Assembly: GCA_017651425.1 (NCBI GenBank)
Contig: JAGCCZ010000020.1
Span: 1-48,468, forward strand
Direction of reading: 5' to 3'
Origin: Bacteroidales bacterium
GTDB taxonomy: Bacteria > Bacteroidota > Bacteroidia > Bacteroidales > WCHB1-69
DNA: 48,468 nucleotides
Below the pieces are notes generated by a model. That model was not told where the DNA came from. It saw only the letters and a program-made list of their open reading frames with translations, and did no database searches. Position numbers and translations under genes: made by a program. Below, one piece after another: positions 1-9,956 of the stretch (its first letter is position 1; every line of letters begins with the position of its first letter).

Positions 1-3000
1 CTCAACACGACGACGGAGCCTCAGACGGTGACGTTCACGGTTCGCCCGACGTACACGGCCAACGGCATCAGCTGCGAGGGCACCGACAGCACGTTTACGG
101 TGACCGTCAATCCGACAATCAAAGCCAACACCATTGCTGATCAGGTGGTCTGTAACAACGGTACCACTACGGAAGTGACGTTCGGCACGAATGCCACGGG
201 TGACGGCACAGTAAGCTATGCATGGTCGAATGACAATACGTCCATCGGCCTCGGTGCTTCTGGCACAACCAACAAGATTGCTTCGTTCACGGCCACCAAT
301 TCCACCTCGGAACCTGTTGTGGCTACCATCACGGTGACCCCGACCTACACCTACGGTGGCGAGTCCTGTGTTGGCACTCCGACGAGCTTCACCATCACGG
401 TGAATCCGACGGCGGCAGTTGTCGATGATATTGCCGACCAGGTGGTCTGCAATAACACCAGCACTACGGCCGTGACGTTCTCTACGACGAACACGGGTGG
501 CACGACGACCTACAGCTGGACGAACAACAATACAAGCATCGGCCTTGCTGCCAGCGGCTCCGGCAATATTGCAGCCTTTACGGCCAGAAACACCGGCACG
601 TCGCCTGTGACGGCCACCATCACAGTGACACCTCACTTTGCTAACGGCAATGTGACTTGCGACGGCACGGCCAAGACGTTCACCATTACGGTGAACCCGA
701 CAGCCAACGTGAACACTGTTAACGACCAAGTTGTATGCAACGGTGAGAATACCACCAAGGTTGAGTTCGGCACCACGAACACGGGTGGTACGACGACCTA
801 CACATGGGTGAACAACACCCCGAGTATCGGTTTGGATGCCAGCGGCACGGGCAACATTGCCTCCTTTACGGCAGTGAATACCGGCACGGCACCTGTGACT
901 GCCACAATCACGGTGACGCCTCGCTTCGCCAACGACGGTGTAACCTGTGACGGGACGGCCAAGACATTCACCATTACGGTGAACCCGACAGCCAACGTGA
1001 ACACTGTTGGCGACCAAGTCGTATGCAACGGTGACAACACAATCGCTGTGTCGTTCGGCACTACGAACACGGGTGGCACGACGACCTACACATGGGTGAA
1101 CAACACCCCGAGTATCGGTTTGGATGCCAGCGGCACGGGCAACATTGCCTCCTTTACGGCAGTGAATACCGGCACGGCACCTGTGACGGCCACAATCACG
1201 GTGACGCCTCACTTCGCCAACAACGGTGTGACCTGTAACGGTCCGACAAAGCAGTTTACCATCACGGTGAACCCGACAGCTCAGGTGAATAACATCGGTG
1301 ATCAGGTGGTTTGCAACAACGCCAGCACAACAGCTGTGACGTTCTCTACCGCCAATACGGGCGGCACAACGTCTTACAGTTGGGTGAATGACACTCCGGG
1401 CATCGGTCTTGCAGCCAGCGGAAACGGCAACATTGCCTCCTTCACGGCAGTGAACACCAGTACAGCACCTGTGACGGCAACGATCACGGTGACGCCTCGC
1501 TTCGCCAACGATGGTGTAACCTGTGACGGGACGGCCAAGACATTCACCATTACGGTGAACCCGACAGCCAACGTGAACACTGTTGGCGACCAAGTTGTAT
1601 GCAACGGTGACAACACAACCGCTGTGACGTTTGGTACTACGAACACGGGTGGCACGACGACCTACAGTTGGACGAACAACATGACGAGTATCGGCCTTGC
1701 AGCCAATGGCTCCGGCAATATCGCAGCCTTTGCTGCCAAGAACACGGGCGCGCTGCCTGTGACGGCGACCATCACGGTGACGCCTCACTTTACCAATGGT
1801 AGTGTAACCTGCGATGGCACGGCCAAGACGTTCACGATCACGGTGAACCCGACAGCCAACGTGAACACTGTTAGCGACCAAGTTGTATGCAACGGTGACA
1901 ATACAACCGCTGTGACGTTTGGTACTACGAACACGGGTGGCACGACGACCTACACATGGGTGAACGACACTCCCGATATCGGTCTTGCAGCCAGCGGAAA
2001 CGGCAATATTGCAGCCTTCGCGGCTGCCAATACCGGCACGGCACCTGTGACGGCCACTATCACGGTGACGCCTCACTTTGCCAACGCTGGTGTAACTTGC
2101 GACGGTCCGACAAAGCAGTTCACCATCACGGTGAACCCGGCAGCCAACGTGAACACTGTTAACGACCAAGTCGTATGTAACGGTGACAACACAACCGCTG
2201 TGACGTTCGGCACTACGAACACGGGTGGCACGACAACCTACACATGGGTGAACAACACCCCGAGTATCGGTTTGGATGCCAGCGGTACGGGCAACATTGC
2301 CTCCTTTACGGCAGTGAATACCGGCACGGCACCTGTGACGGCCATTATCACGGTGACGCCTCGCTTCGCCAACGGCGGCATAACCTGCGACGGCACGGCC
2401 AAGACGTTCACCATCACGGTGAATCCGACGGCCCAAGTGAACACCCTCGCCAACCAGACGATCTGCAATGGCACCCCGACGACGGCAGTGACGTTCGGCA
2501 CTACGAACACGGGTGGCACGACGACCTACACGTGGGAGAACGACACTCCGGGTATCGGTCTTGCAGCCAGCGGAAACGGCAACATCGCAGCCTTTACGGC
2601 TGCCAATACTGGTACGGCACCTGTGACGGCCACGATCACGGTGACCCCGCACTTTGCCAACGGCGATGTGACCTGCGACGGTCCGACAAAGCAGTTTACC
2701 ATCACGGTGAATCCGACACCGACTCTCACCGTTTCGCCCGCATCTGCTCAGAATATCACTTATGGTGATGCGATGACTGGGCTGTCAATCGAGAATACGG
2801 CTTCTTCCTTAGACGTGACGCTGACACATAATGGCACCACCAAGGCGTTTGCTGATGCAGGTCTGACGTATGACGCAGCCGCTAAGACAGTGACGGGTAC
2901 ACCCAATGCCATTGGTACCTACGTTATCACCGCCACGGCCCACAGTACTTACACTCCGGATTGCGGTACACTGACCCAGTCTGTCACCGTCAATGTTGCC

Positions 3001-5325
3001 AAACGTGACCTCTATATCACAATTGACGACACCAGGAAGTATGACGGCACACCATTAGAGACCAACTACAACAGCGGTGCAGTCACTACGAATGGTCTGC
3101 AGAACGGTGCCTCGTTGAATGCTGGTGCTGTGACAACCCCGAGTAAGGATGTCAATACCTATACCGACAATACGGGTGCTAACATCACTACGGCGTTTGC
3201 AACCACTGACGGTATCTCCAACTACAATGTCCATTACAACTTCACACAGGAGATTACCCCGCGCATCGTCCATATTGCCACAGCCAGTGACAGTAAGTTC
3301 TATGACGGCACGCCGCTGACCAACCCGAACTACTCGATTACTGGCGATGGCTTCGTGGTCGGTGAGGTGACCAACATCCACACCACAGGTTCGGTGACCG
3401 CCATCAACACATGCGAGGACAATACCATCGTATACACTCCGGTGACGGGTCTCTTCAATGCTGCCAACTACACCATTGACACCACTTTGGGACAACTCTG
3501 TATCGTTGGTAGTGACAGACCCATCACCATTACCTCTGCCAGCGCCAATGGTCTGACGCCCACCTATGACGTCACTGCGGCCACACCGATTACCTACGAC
3601 GGCACGACCCATGGCGATGAGTTCAAACTCTACAAGGTGACCTACGACGGTGTTGAAGTTCCTGCCGATGCCGGCTCCAACGGCCTTGTGTTCACACTGC
3701 CCACCGGCGACAAACTGACGGTGACACCGACATTCACAGGTGTGACCAATGTGGCTGATGCCAACAACACGAACAACAACAACACCTTCACCTACACGAT
3801 TACGAACAATGGCGTGGATATGGAGAGTGCATACGTTGGACAGAAGACCCTTACCCCTGGTACGGTGAAGATCAAAACACGTAACCTCGTCATCAAGCTC
3901 ATTGACAGCAAGGTCTACGATGGCACGAAACTCATCGTGACCGTGCCCGCTGGCGGCTTGCAAAACGGCACTACTGGCAACTGGACCATCTCCGGTCTGG
4001 CAAATGGCGAGTACATCACCTCCGGTACAGTGGAGACCGAATCCTACATTGTGGGCGACTACTTCTGCAACGAAAACTCATTCAACGACATAATGTCCAT
4101 GGTCGCCTTCCAAAGCGGATTCGATGTCTCCAGTGCCAAGAGCAATTATACCCCCGAATTCGACGTTAAGCTTTCCATCACCACTCGTTCCCTCGTGATC
4201 ACCGCCAAGAGCGCCACGAAGGAGTATGACGGCACCCTGTTGTCAGTCTCCGACCTGACGGCTCCCGGCTATGACATCACAAGCGGCACTTTGGCCACGG
4301 ACGATGCCATCTCCTCCATCAGTCTGACGGGTGAGATTCTCTGCGTGGGCGACAGTGCCAGCAGAGTCTCCAACGCTGTCATCATGCATGGCACCGGCTC
4401 TGACGCCGAGGATGTGACGGACAGCTACACCATCACATACGTGAACGGTCATCTCGTGGTGACGCCGGTGTCCACATCGCTCGTTTGTCCCGCTAACTTG
4501 AACATCACGCTCTGGTACGGACGTTGCGACACGATGGTGACCCTGCCGGCAGCAGCTACGCTGACCCCGGCGGTTGCCAACACAACTATCGTCAACGACC
4601 TGGCTCTCCAGAACCCGCTGCCAGTAGGCACCCACCACATCACGTGGAACCTGCTTGACGCTTGCGGCAATGTGATGCAGTCCTGCACCCAGACCGTGAC
4701 GGTCCAGTTCCCGCCGTGTGAGCCTGTGTTCCTCGACGGACGCACCTACAGCGCCGAACGTATCGGCTGCGACTGCTGGATCACGGAGAACCTCCGCAAC
4801 GAGCACTACAGCGACGGTACCGACATTGCCAACTTCAGCAGCTATCGTAACAGCAGCTCCATGGAGGAGACCTACGGCAAGCTCTACAGCTGGTATTCCG
4901 CAGTCCGCGTGCCGGAAGGCAACGACACCCAGGCTCCCGCCGATTCCATGGCTCCCACGGGCGCTTACGTCCAGGGTATCTGCCCGCAAGGCTGGGCACT
5001 GCCGACCATGGCTGAGTACCAGACCATGTTCCAGGCCTCCGGCGGCGTCGCCGGACTGGTGAAGAGCCCGTCCTCCAACGTCTGGCTGCCTGGCAAGCAG
5101 GGCACTGCACCCAACAGCTTCAATGCCTTCGGTGCCGGCTACTACGACGCCAACATCGGACGCTACACCAACCTGTTAGGTGAGGCCCACTTCTGGACTT
5201 CCGACTACACGGCAACATCCCCGGTGGCCCGCAACTTCGTCCTCAACTACTATTGCGAAGACGGCCTCGACGAGACTGCCGACAGAGACTTTGGATTCAG
5301 CATCCGCTGCGTCAGAAAGAAATAA
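1..5325 (+). CDS. Giant repeat surface protein, 5' truncated (PKD-like, YDG, HYR-like, FISUMP)
   Basis: The frame is open from base 1 with no start or signal peptide in view, so the N-terminus lies outside; the GTG at 28 is internal. At least 1774 residues are visible. Bases 109-2709 encode nine tandem PKD-like units of 96-98 aa, each with two cysteines (VVCN and VTCxG). Bases 2710-4460 carry a short Ig-like spacer and about five YDG modules marked by KYDGTPL (3037), FYDGTPL, TYDGT, VYDGTKL and EYDGTLL. Bases 4474-4710 are an HYR-like domain (LWYGRCDT), and 4720-5322 a FISUMP (Fib_succ_major) domain ending in SIRCVRKK. No T9SS tail of type A or B follows FISUMP. The last two domains are closely matched in the protein at 24676-33597. 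A surface adhesin-like role is inferred from architecture only; ligand and anchoring are unknown. A terminator follows directly. Confidence 0.9.
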   Translation, partial: LNTTTEPQTVTFTVRPTYTANGISCEGTDSTFTVTVNPTIKANTIADQVVCNNGTTTEVTFGTNATGDGTVSYAWSNDNTSIGLGASGTTNKIASFTATNSTSEPVVATITVTPTYTYGGESCVGTPTSFTITVNPTAAVVDDIADQVVCNNTSTTAVTFSTTNTGGTTTYSWTNNNTSIGLAASGSGNIAAFTARNTGTSPVTATITVTPHFANGNVTCDGTAKTFTITVNPTANVNTVNDQVVCNGENTTKVEFGTTNTGGTTTYTWVNNTPSIGLDASGTGNIASFTAVNTGTAPVTATITVTPRFANDGVTCDGTAKTFTITVNPTANVNTVGDQVVCNGDNTIAVSFGTTNTGGTTTYTWVNNTPSIGLDASGTGNIASFTAVNTGTAPVTATITVTPHFANNGVTCNGPTKQFTITVNPTAQVNNIGDQVVCNNASTTAVTFSTANTGGTTSYSWVNDTPGIGLAASGNGNIASFTAVNTSTAPVTATITVTPRFANDGVTCDGTAKTFTITVNPTANVNTVGDQVVCNGDNTTAVTFGTTNTGGTTTYSWTNNMTSIGLAANGSGNIAAFAAKNTGALPVTATITVTPHFTNGSVTCDGTAKTFTITVNPTANVNTVSDQVVCNGDNTTAVTFGTTNTGGTTTYTWVNDTPDIGLAASGNGNIAAFAAANTGTAPVTATITVTPHFANAGVTCDGPTKQFTITVNPAANVNTVNDQVVCNGDNTTAVTFGTTNTGGTTTYTWVNNTPSIGLDASGTGNIASFTAVNTGTAPVTAIITVTPRFANGGITCDGTAKTFTITVNPTAQVNTLANQTICNGTPTTAVTFGTTNTGGTTTYTWENDTPGIGLAASGNGNIAAFTAANTGTAPVTATITVTPHFANGDVTCDGPTKQFTITVNPTPTLTVSPASAQNITYGDAMTGLSIENTASSLDVTLTHNGTTKAFADAGLTYDAAAKTVTGTPNAIGTYVITATAHSTYTPDCGTLTQSVTVNVAKRDLYITIDDTRKYDGTPLETNYNSGAVTTNGLQNGASLNAGAVTTPSKDVNTYTDNTGANITTAFATTDGISNYNVHYNFTQEITPRIVHIATASDSKFYDGTPLTNPNYSITGDGFVVGEVTNIHTTGSVTAINTCEDNTIVYTPVTGLFNAANYTIDTTLGQLCIVGSDRPITITSASANGLTPTYDVTAATPITYDGTTHGDEFKLYKVTYDGVEVPADAGSNGLVFTLPTGDKLTVTPTFTGVTNVADANNTNNNNTFTYTITNNGVDMESAYVGQKTLTPGTVKIKTRNLVIKLIDSKVYDGTKLIVTVPAGGLQNGTTGNWTISGLANGEYITSGTVETESYIVGDYFCNENSFNDIMSMVAFQSGFDVSSAKSNYTPEFDVKLSITTRSLVITAKSATKEYDGTLLSVSDLTAPGYDITSGTLATDDAISSISLTGEILCVGDSASRVSNAVIMHGTGSDAEDVTDSYTITYVNGHLVVTPVSTSLVCPANLNITLWYGRCDTMVTLPAAATLTPAVANTTIVNDLALQNPLPVGTHHITWNLLDACGNVMQSCTQTVTVQFPPCEPVFLDGRTYSAERIGCDCWITENLRNEHYSDGTDIANFSSYRNSSSMEETYGKLYSWYSAVRVPEGNDTQAPADSMAPTGAYVQGICPQGWALPTMAEYQTMFQASGGVAGLVKSPSSNVWLPGKQGTAPNSFNAFGAGYYDANIGRYTNLLGEAHFWTSDYTATSPVARNFVLNYYCEDGLDETADRDFGFSIRCVRKK
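109..2709 (+). repeat. Nine tandem PKD-like coding units, mostly exactly 288 bp
   Basis: Counting from the Asn codon of the NPT motif, units start at 109, 403, 694, 982, 1270, 1558, 1846, 2134 and 2422, and the next NPT is at 2710. Lengths are 294, 291 and then seven times 288 bp. Neighbours share long near-identical DNA blocks; for example the segment encoding YTWVNNTPSIGLDASGTGN occurs in the units at 694, 982 and 2134. Bases 1-108 are the end of a further unit, so the array continues out of the window. Confidence 0.95.
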
Positions 5326-5351
5326 GGAAGAATACAGAATATGATAACACC

Positions 5352-5383
5352 AAGGCCCGGAGCGTAAGCTTCGGGCCTTTTTT
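5352..5383 (+). terminator. Rho-independent terminator of the first giant gene
   Basis: A 12-bp stem (5352-5363 with 5368-5379, one G-U pair) closes on a GTAA tetraloop of GNRA type, with a run of six T at 5378-5383. It starts 27 nt after the stop codon at 5325. Confidence 0.9.
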
Positions 5384-5384
5384 G

Positions 5385-5392
5385 TATTTTTG
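5385..5392 (+). promoter_or_regulatory. Bacteroidota -7 box for folC
   Basis: TATTTTTG fits the TAnnTTTG consensus and ends 20 nt before the folC ATG. It begins two bases after the upstream terminator's T-run. I do not see a clear -33 TTTG at the usual spacing. Confidence 0.65.
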
Positions 5393-5412
5393 CACCCTAA
5401 AAAAACAAGACG

Positions 5413-6705
5413 ATGTACAAGGAATTGTTGGACGAGATTTTCAAGTGTTACCCCATGTATCATAAGATTGGCTCTGCGGCCTACAAGGAGGGGCTGGAGA
5501 ACATCGAGGCGCTGCTCGCCATCGTGGGCAACCCCGAATGGCGGCTGAAGGCGGTGCATATCGCCGGCACCAACGGCAAGGGCTCCGTGGCGCATCTGAT
5601 GGCCTCCTACTGCCAGGAACGCCACCTCCGCACCGGACTGTTCACTTCGCCCCATCTGGTCGATTTCCGCGAGCGCATCCGCATCGACGGCGAGATGATC
5701 CCTGAAGAGGCGGTCCTCGACTTCTTCCGCCAGTACAAGTCCCGATTTGACTTCTTGGAGCCCTCCTTCTTCGAGATGACCACTGCGCTGGCGTTCCACT
5801 ACTTCGCCCAGCAGCAGGTTGACGTGGCCATCGTCGAGGTGGGCCTCGGCGGTCGCCTCGACTGTACCAATGTGCTGCATCCGATGCTTTCCATCATCAC
5901 CAACATCACGTTGGAACATACCCAGATGCTGGGCGACACCATCGCGAAGATAGCTTTCGAGAAGGCTGGCATCATCAAGCAGGACACGCCTGTGGTCGTG
6001 GGGGAATTCCACCCCGAGAGCTACCCGGTCTTCACCGACATCGCCGACCAGCGGCATGCACCGCTCTTCCTCGCCGAAGCCAATTACACCGTGGAGGGCG
6101 ACCTCTCCGACAGCACCGTGCGCCACTACGACGGCAGCGTGCTGTACGAGCATCTGCACCTGCCCTTGGACGGAGAGTACCAGCGCAAGAACTTAGCCAC
6201 CTTCCTTCAGGCGGTGGAGCTCTTCCAGCAGCTGTGGCCCGCCGACAAGGACGTGGTGCCCGCCGCCGTGGAGCATGTGATGTCCAACACGGGACTGCAG
6301 GGCCGCTGGCAGGTGCTGTGCCGCACACCGCTCACCATCTGCGACGTGGGCCACAACGTGGGTGGACTCTCCATCACCATGCCGCAACTTGCCGCGTTGC
6401 CCTGCCGGCAGCTCCGCATCGTCTTCGGCATGGTCAGCGACAAGGACCTTGACCATGTCATCCCCCTGCTGCCCGTCAAGGCACTCTATTACGTGTGCCG
6501 CTCCGACAACGACCGCGCCATCCCCGCCGACGAGCTGGCCGGCATACTTGCTCAGCACGGCCTTGACTGCCGGGTCTTCGGCACCGTGGCGCAGGCATAT
6601 ACCGCCGCCCGGGGCGACGCCGCCCCCGATGATGTTGTCTTCATCGGCGGCAGCTGCTTCGTCGTCGGTGACCTCCTCGCCGCCATCGAAAGAAAAGAAT
6701 GCTAG
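5413..6705 (+). CDS. folC: Bifunctional folylpolyglutamate synthase/dihydrofolate synthase
   Basis: FolC adds glutamate to dihydropteroate and to reduced folates using ATP, in the cytoplasm. The 430-aa protein has the Mur-ligase-type P-loop GTNGKGS at residues 52-58, the SPHLVDFRERI segment, and the VEVGLGGRLDCTN block that is diagnostic of FolC within the Mur-ligase superfamily; length is normal. The ATG at 5413 lies 20 nt after a -7 box, which supports this start. Only 20 nt separate its stop from the helicase gene that follows, so the two are probably co-transcribed, although their functions are unrelated. Confidence 0.95.
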   Translation: MYKELLDEIFKCYPMYHKIGSAAYKEGLENIEALLAIVGNPEWRLKAVHIAGTNGKGSVAHLMASYCQERHLRTGLFTSPHLVDFRERIRIDGEMIPEEAVLDFFRQYKSRFDFLEPSFFEMTTALAFHYFAQQQVDVAIVEVGLGGRLDCTNVLHPMLSIITNITLEHTQMLGDTIAKIAFEKAGIIKQDTPVVVGEFHPESYPVFTDIADQRHAPLFLAEANYTVEGDLSDSTVRHYDGSVLYEHLHLPLDGEYQRKNLATFLQAVELFQQLWPADKDVVPAAVEHVMSNTGLQGRWQVLCRTPLTICDVGHNVGGLSITMPQLAALPCRQLRIVFGMVSDKDLDHVIPLLPVKALYYVCRSDNDRAIPADELAGILAQHGLDCRVFGTVAQAYTAARGDAAPDDVVFIGGSCFVVGDLLAAIERKEC

Positions 6706-6725
6706 ACTCCTGAACCTATAAGGCC

Positions 6726-9700
6726 ATGTTTACAACCTATTCCGCATCTGCAGGCTCCGGTAAGACCACCCACTTGGTGGCCGACTATATCTCGCTCTGT
6801 TTTGCATTCGACAGTCGCGATGTGTCGCAGGCGCGTTCCGACACGGGACTTTTTCGCAAAATCTTGGCCATCACCTTCACCAATAATGCCGCTGCCGAGA
6901 TGAAGGAGCGCATTGTGCAGACCCTCCACGAGTTTGCCTTCAAGCCGGCAGACGGACTGTCGCCTCGTGCCAAAGCCATCTACCGCATGGTTGTGGACCA
7001 GCTCTTCTCGTCAAAAAAGGCTTCACAAGAGGAGATTGACGCCTTCATGCGGCGCGAGTCGCTGGAACTGCTCCGTAGCATCCTGTACGACTACGCCCGC
7101 TTCTCGCTCAGCACCATCGACAGCTTCTTCCAGCGCGTCATTCGCTCCGCCGCGCTCTCGCTCAACCTGAATCTCAACTACTCCGTCCAAATCGAGCTTA
7201 ATGAGTTTTTTGTACAGGCTATAGACCAACTGCTCAATGAACTGAGTGCCGGCACGGAGCTGTCGCACAAGCTGCTGTTCCTGTTGGAAAACAGCATGGA
7301 GGACTCCGGCAACCTCAACGTGGACCGCGAGTTGCGCCAAGTGCTCAACATTCTTTACGACAATATTGATAAAAACTACGACTATCTGCAGAGATTGCGC
7401 ACGGTTGCCCCCGCGCAGTTCCGTGAAACCATTTCGTCCTGGCGCATTCGCCGGAAGGAGCTTCCGGATGTGATCCGGGCGGCTGTCAAAGACGTGGCCG
7501 CCGAAGGACAGGCTCATATCGACAATCTTGGCTTCTCATTCAATTCCACAACCTTGAACAAATGGTTCGAAAAGGTGATGGAAGATCCGATTAAATATTA
7601 TAAGACTGATTTTGAGGAATTTATCAATGAAAAAACCGGTACTTACTTTAGAAAGGAGTTGACAGCTGACAAACAGAGGCGTGCGGATGCCGAGCTGCCG
7701 GCCATCATCGATTGCTTTAACCGCGTCCGGGATATCCAGACCCCGCTGCGCCGCGAATATCTGGACATAGGGCTGGTATTGGTCAATGCCTTCAAATTGT
7801 CGCTGCTTTTCGATCTTCAGGAGAAGATGAATGAGATTAAAACCCGGCGCAATATCATGATACTCAGCGAGTCCAATATGTTTATCTATGAGCATATCAA
7901 AGGAAAGGACATGCCTGAGATCTTCGACCGCATCCCTTTCGGCCATTTTTTTATCGATGAGTTCCAAGACACCTCCGACCTGCAATGGCGTGATTTGAAG
8001 CCGTTGATTGTCAACAAAGCCCTTGCCACCAACGGGCACGTCACCCTTTTCGGGGATGTCAAGCAGGCTATCTACCGCTTCCGCAATGGCGATGTGGAAC
8101 TGTTTTACAACCTCATTGATTACAATAGGCTGAAAAAGGACAGGGATCTGGCGGCGGTGGGCCCCGACGGGTATGAAAACAGGCGACTTGAATACAACTT
8201 CCGTTCAACTGCGCCCGTCATTCGTTTCAACAACGCCTTTTTTGGACAATACAGTCGTGTATTGGGACTGGAAGATTACTATAGTGATGTGGAACAGCTG
8301 ATTATGAAACCGAAGCCGGGCTTGGTGGAGATCTATTTGGCGGGCGGTGGCGAGACGGGCGAGGAGTTGACTGCGGACACGCCCCGTGCAGGCCAACATC
8401 GGGACGAGCAGATAGAGACCTATATTTCGGCCCATCTGCAGGACCTCAAGCCGGAGGATCGTGAGGTGCTGCGTGCCGTGGGCGATGCCCTCGCCCGTGG
8501 CTACGACTACGGGGATATAGCCATTCTCTACTCCGGAAACGACAAGTGTACGCGCATTGCAAACCTTCTCTTGGATATGGGCTTTCCTGTGGTCACGGAA
8601 CGCTCGCTTGTATTGAGCGCTTCCTCCTCTGTCAATCTCATGATCCAGACAATCAAGTATTTGTTGCAGCCCAATGACCTTGTGGCCCAGACAACCATCC
8701 TGCATGCTTTGGCTAAAGTCAAGGGCAACGCAGAGGTTTTGCCGCAAAAGCTCCTAAGCCTCTCTTCCTCCAATTTCCACGACTTGATGCAGGAACTCTA
8801 TGGTCTGGACATTCCCTGCCATTGGATTTCCCAGCCTCTTTTCGTTTTGGTCAAGAATATTATCCAGTTTTATCAGTTGGACCAGACCGGGGATCCCTTT
8901 ATCGTCGATTTCGAGAACATCGTGTTGGATTATCTCAAAAACCGCAACGGCGAGCCGGCGCAGTTCCTGCAGTGGTGGCAGATGCTGTTAGAGACGGACC
9001 AGATGTTCTCCCTTACGCTTCCGTCTGATCTGAATGCTATAAAAGTCAGTACGATACATAAATCCAAAGGGTTGGAGTACCCGGTGGTCATTTTCCCTTA
9101 CGCAAAGGGCTCCAACCGGTTGCATCCCACATGGACTGTCACGCCCGACAACCAGGTGGCCTATATTCCTCTGAAGAAGGAGTGTATTGATTCTTCATTT
9201 GAGGATTTGTACCATGCGGAGGTTCGCAACAGCCGGCTGGACGAACTCAACCTGCTCTACGTGGCGCACACACGCGCGGGTGACATGCTGTATGTCATCA
9301 CGGCGGCCCAGGGCAGCGAGGAGGGCTACGGCGATGCGATGCTCAGCCTCATTCGCCAGAAAGAGGCCGGCGCCGAGGCCGGTGATGCGGACGAGCTCCG
9401 TTTCACCCAAGACGAGACTTACCCCATGCTCTATTATGCCGGCGACATGCAGTGGCGTAAGCAACAGACCGACAAGCCCGTGGTTGTCCCCATTGTCCCC
9501 GAAATCAGGACATCGTCGTTCACGATGCACAGCGTGGCCAACATCATCTCTGTGGAAGAGGAGGACGAGCGGGCCATGGGCAATTTCATCCACGATTTTC
9601 TCTCCGTGCAGGAGCGCTTCCCGCAGAGCATGGAGGAGGTGGAAACGCTTGTGGCAACGGTGGACGAATCGCACCGTCCGCGCCTGCGCGAGGTTCTCCG

Positions 9701-9956
9701 GAACATCTTGGGAAATGAGGAACTGCACCCCTGTTTCGCTCCTGGCGTGAAGGCCCTCAACGAGACCACCATCCTTGACGCCGACGGCACGGAACATCGT
9801 CCCGACAGGGTGGTCTTCCTTCCCGACCGTGTGGTGGTTATCGACTACAAGACGGGGCAGGAGCATGAGGCATACGAGCAGCAGATAGAGACCTACTGCG
9901 GCCTGCTGCGGGGGATGGGCTATGGGAATGTAAAGGGAAGAATACTATATGTTTAG
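6726..9956 (+). CDS. UvrD/AddA-like helicase with RecB-family nuclease domain
   Basis: A 1076-aa superfamily 1A helicase. Seen: Walker A SASAGSGKTT (residues 6-15), Walker B DEFQDTS (about 411), GDVKQAIYRFRNGD (motif III region), LEYNFRST (motif IV), STIHKSKGLEYPVV (motif V, about 778), LLYVAHTRA (motif VI, about 842), and a C-terminal PD-(D/E)XK nuclease core with DRVVFLPDRVVVIDYKTG near 1040. This is the AddA architecture: double-strand end resection that feeds RecA, whose gene is 8 kb downstream. The AddB partner normally beside it in Bacteroidota is absent here; folC is upstream and prfA convergent. The 3' end overlaps prfA by 4 nt. Function by family is firm; whether it pairs with a distant AddB is inferred. 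Confidence 0.9.
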   Translation: MFTTYSASAGSGKTTHLVADYISLCFAFDSRDVSQARSDTGLFRKILAITFTNNAAAEMKERIVQTLHEFAFKPADGLSPRAKAIYRMVVDQLFSSKKASQEEIDAFMRRESLELLRSILYDYARFSLSTIDSFFQRVIRSAALSLNLNLNYSVQIELNEFFVQAIDQLLNELSAGTELSHKLLFLLENSMEDSGNLNVDRELRQVLNILYDNIDKNYDYLQRLRTVAPAQFRETISSWRIRRKELPDVIRAAVKDVAAEGQAHIDNLGFSFNSTTLNKWFEKVMEDPIKYYKTDFEEFINEKTGTYFRKELTADKQRRADAELPAIIDCFNRVRDIQTPLRREYLDIGLVLVNAFKLSLLFDLQEKMNEIKTRRNIMILSESNMFIYEHIKGKDMPEIFDRIPFGHFFIDEFQDTSDLQWRDLKPLIVNKALATNGHVTLFGDVKQAIYRFRNGDVELFYNLIDYNRLKKDRDLAAVGPDGYENRRLEYNFRSTAPVIRFNNAFFGQYSRVLGLEDYYSDVEQLIMKPKPGLVEIYLAGGGETGEELTADTPRAGQHRDEQIETYISAHLQDLKPEDREVLRAVGDALARGYDYGDIAILYSGNDKCTRIANLLLDMGFPVVTERSLVLSASSSVNLMIQTIKYLLQPNDLVAQTTILHALAKVKGNAEVLPQKLLSLSSSNFHDLMQELYGLDIPCHWISQPLFVLVKNIIQFYQLDQTGDPFIVDFENIVLDYLKNRNGEPAQFLQWWQMLLETDQMFSLTLPSDLNAIKVSTIHKSKGLEYPVVIFPYAKGSNRLHPTWTVTPDNQVAYIPLKKECIDSSFEDLYHAEVRNSRLDELNLLYVAHTRAGDMLYVITAAQGSEEGYGDAMLSLIRQKEAGAEAGDADELRFTQDETYPMLYYAGDMQWRKQQTDKPVVVPIVPEIRTSSFTMHSVANIISVEEEDERAMGNFIHDFLSVQERFPQSMEEVETLVATVDESHRPRLREVLRNILGNEELHPCFAPGVKALNETTILDADGTEHRPDRVVFLPDRVVVIDYKTGQEHEAYEQQIETYCGLLRGMGYGNVKGRILYV

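Noticed and set aside
3055..3963. A 302-codon minus-strand frame opposite the YDG modules
   Set aside because: It is antisense to the conserved YDG motifs and has no start context or domain.
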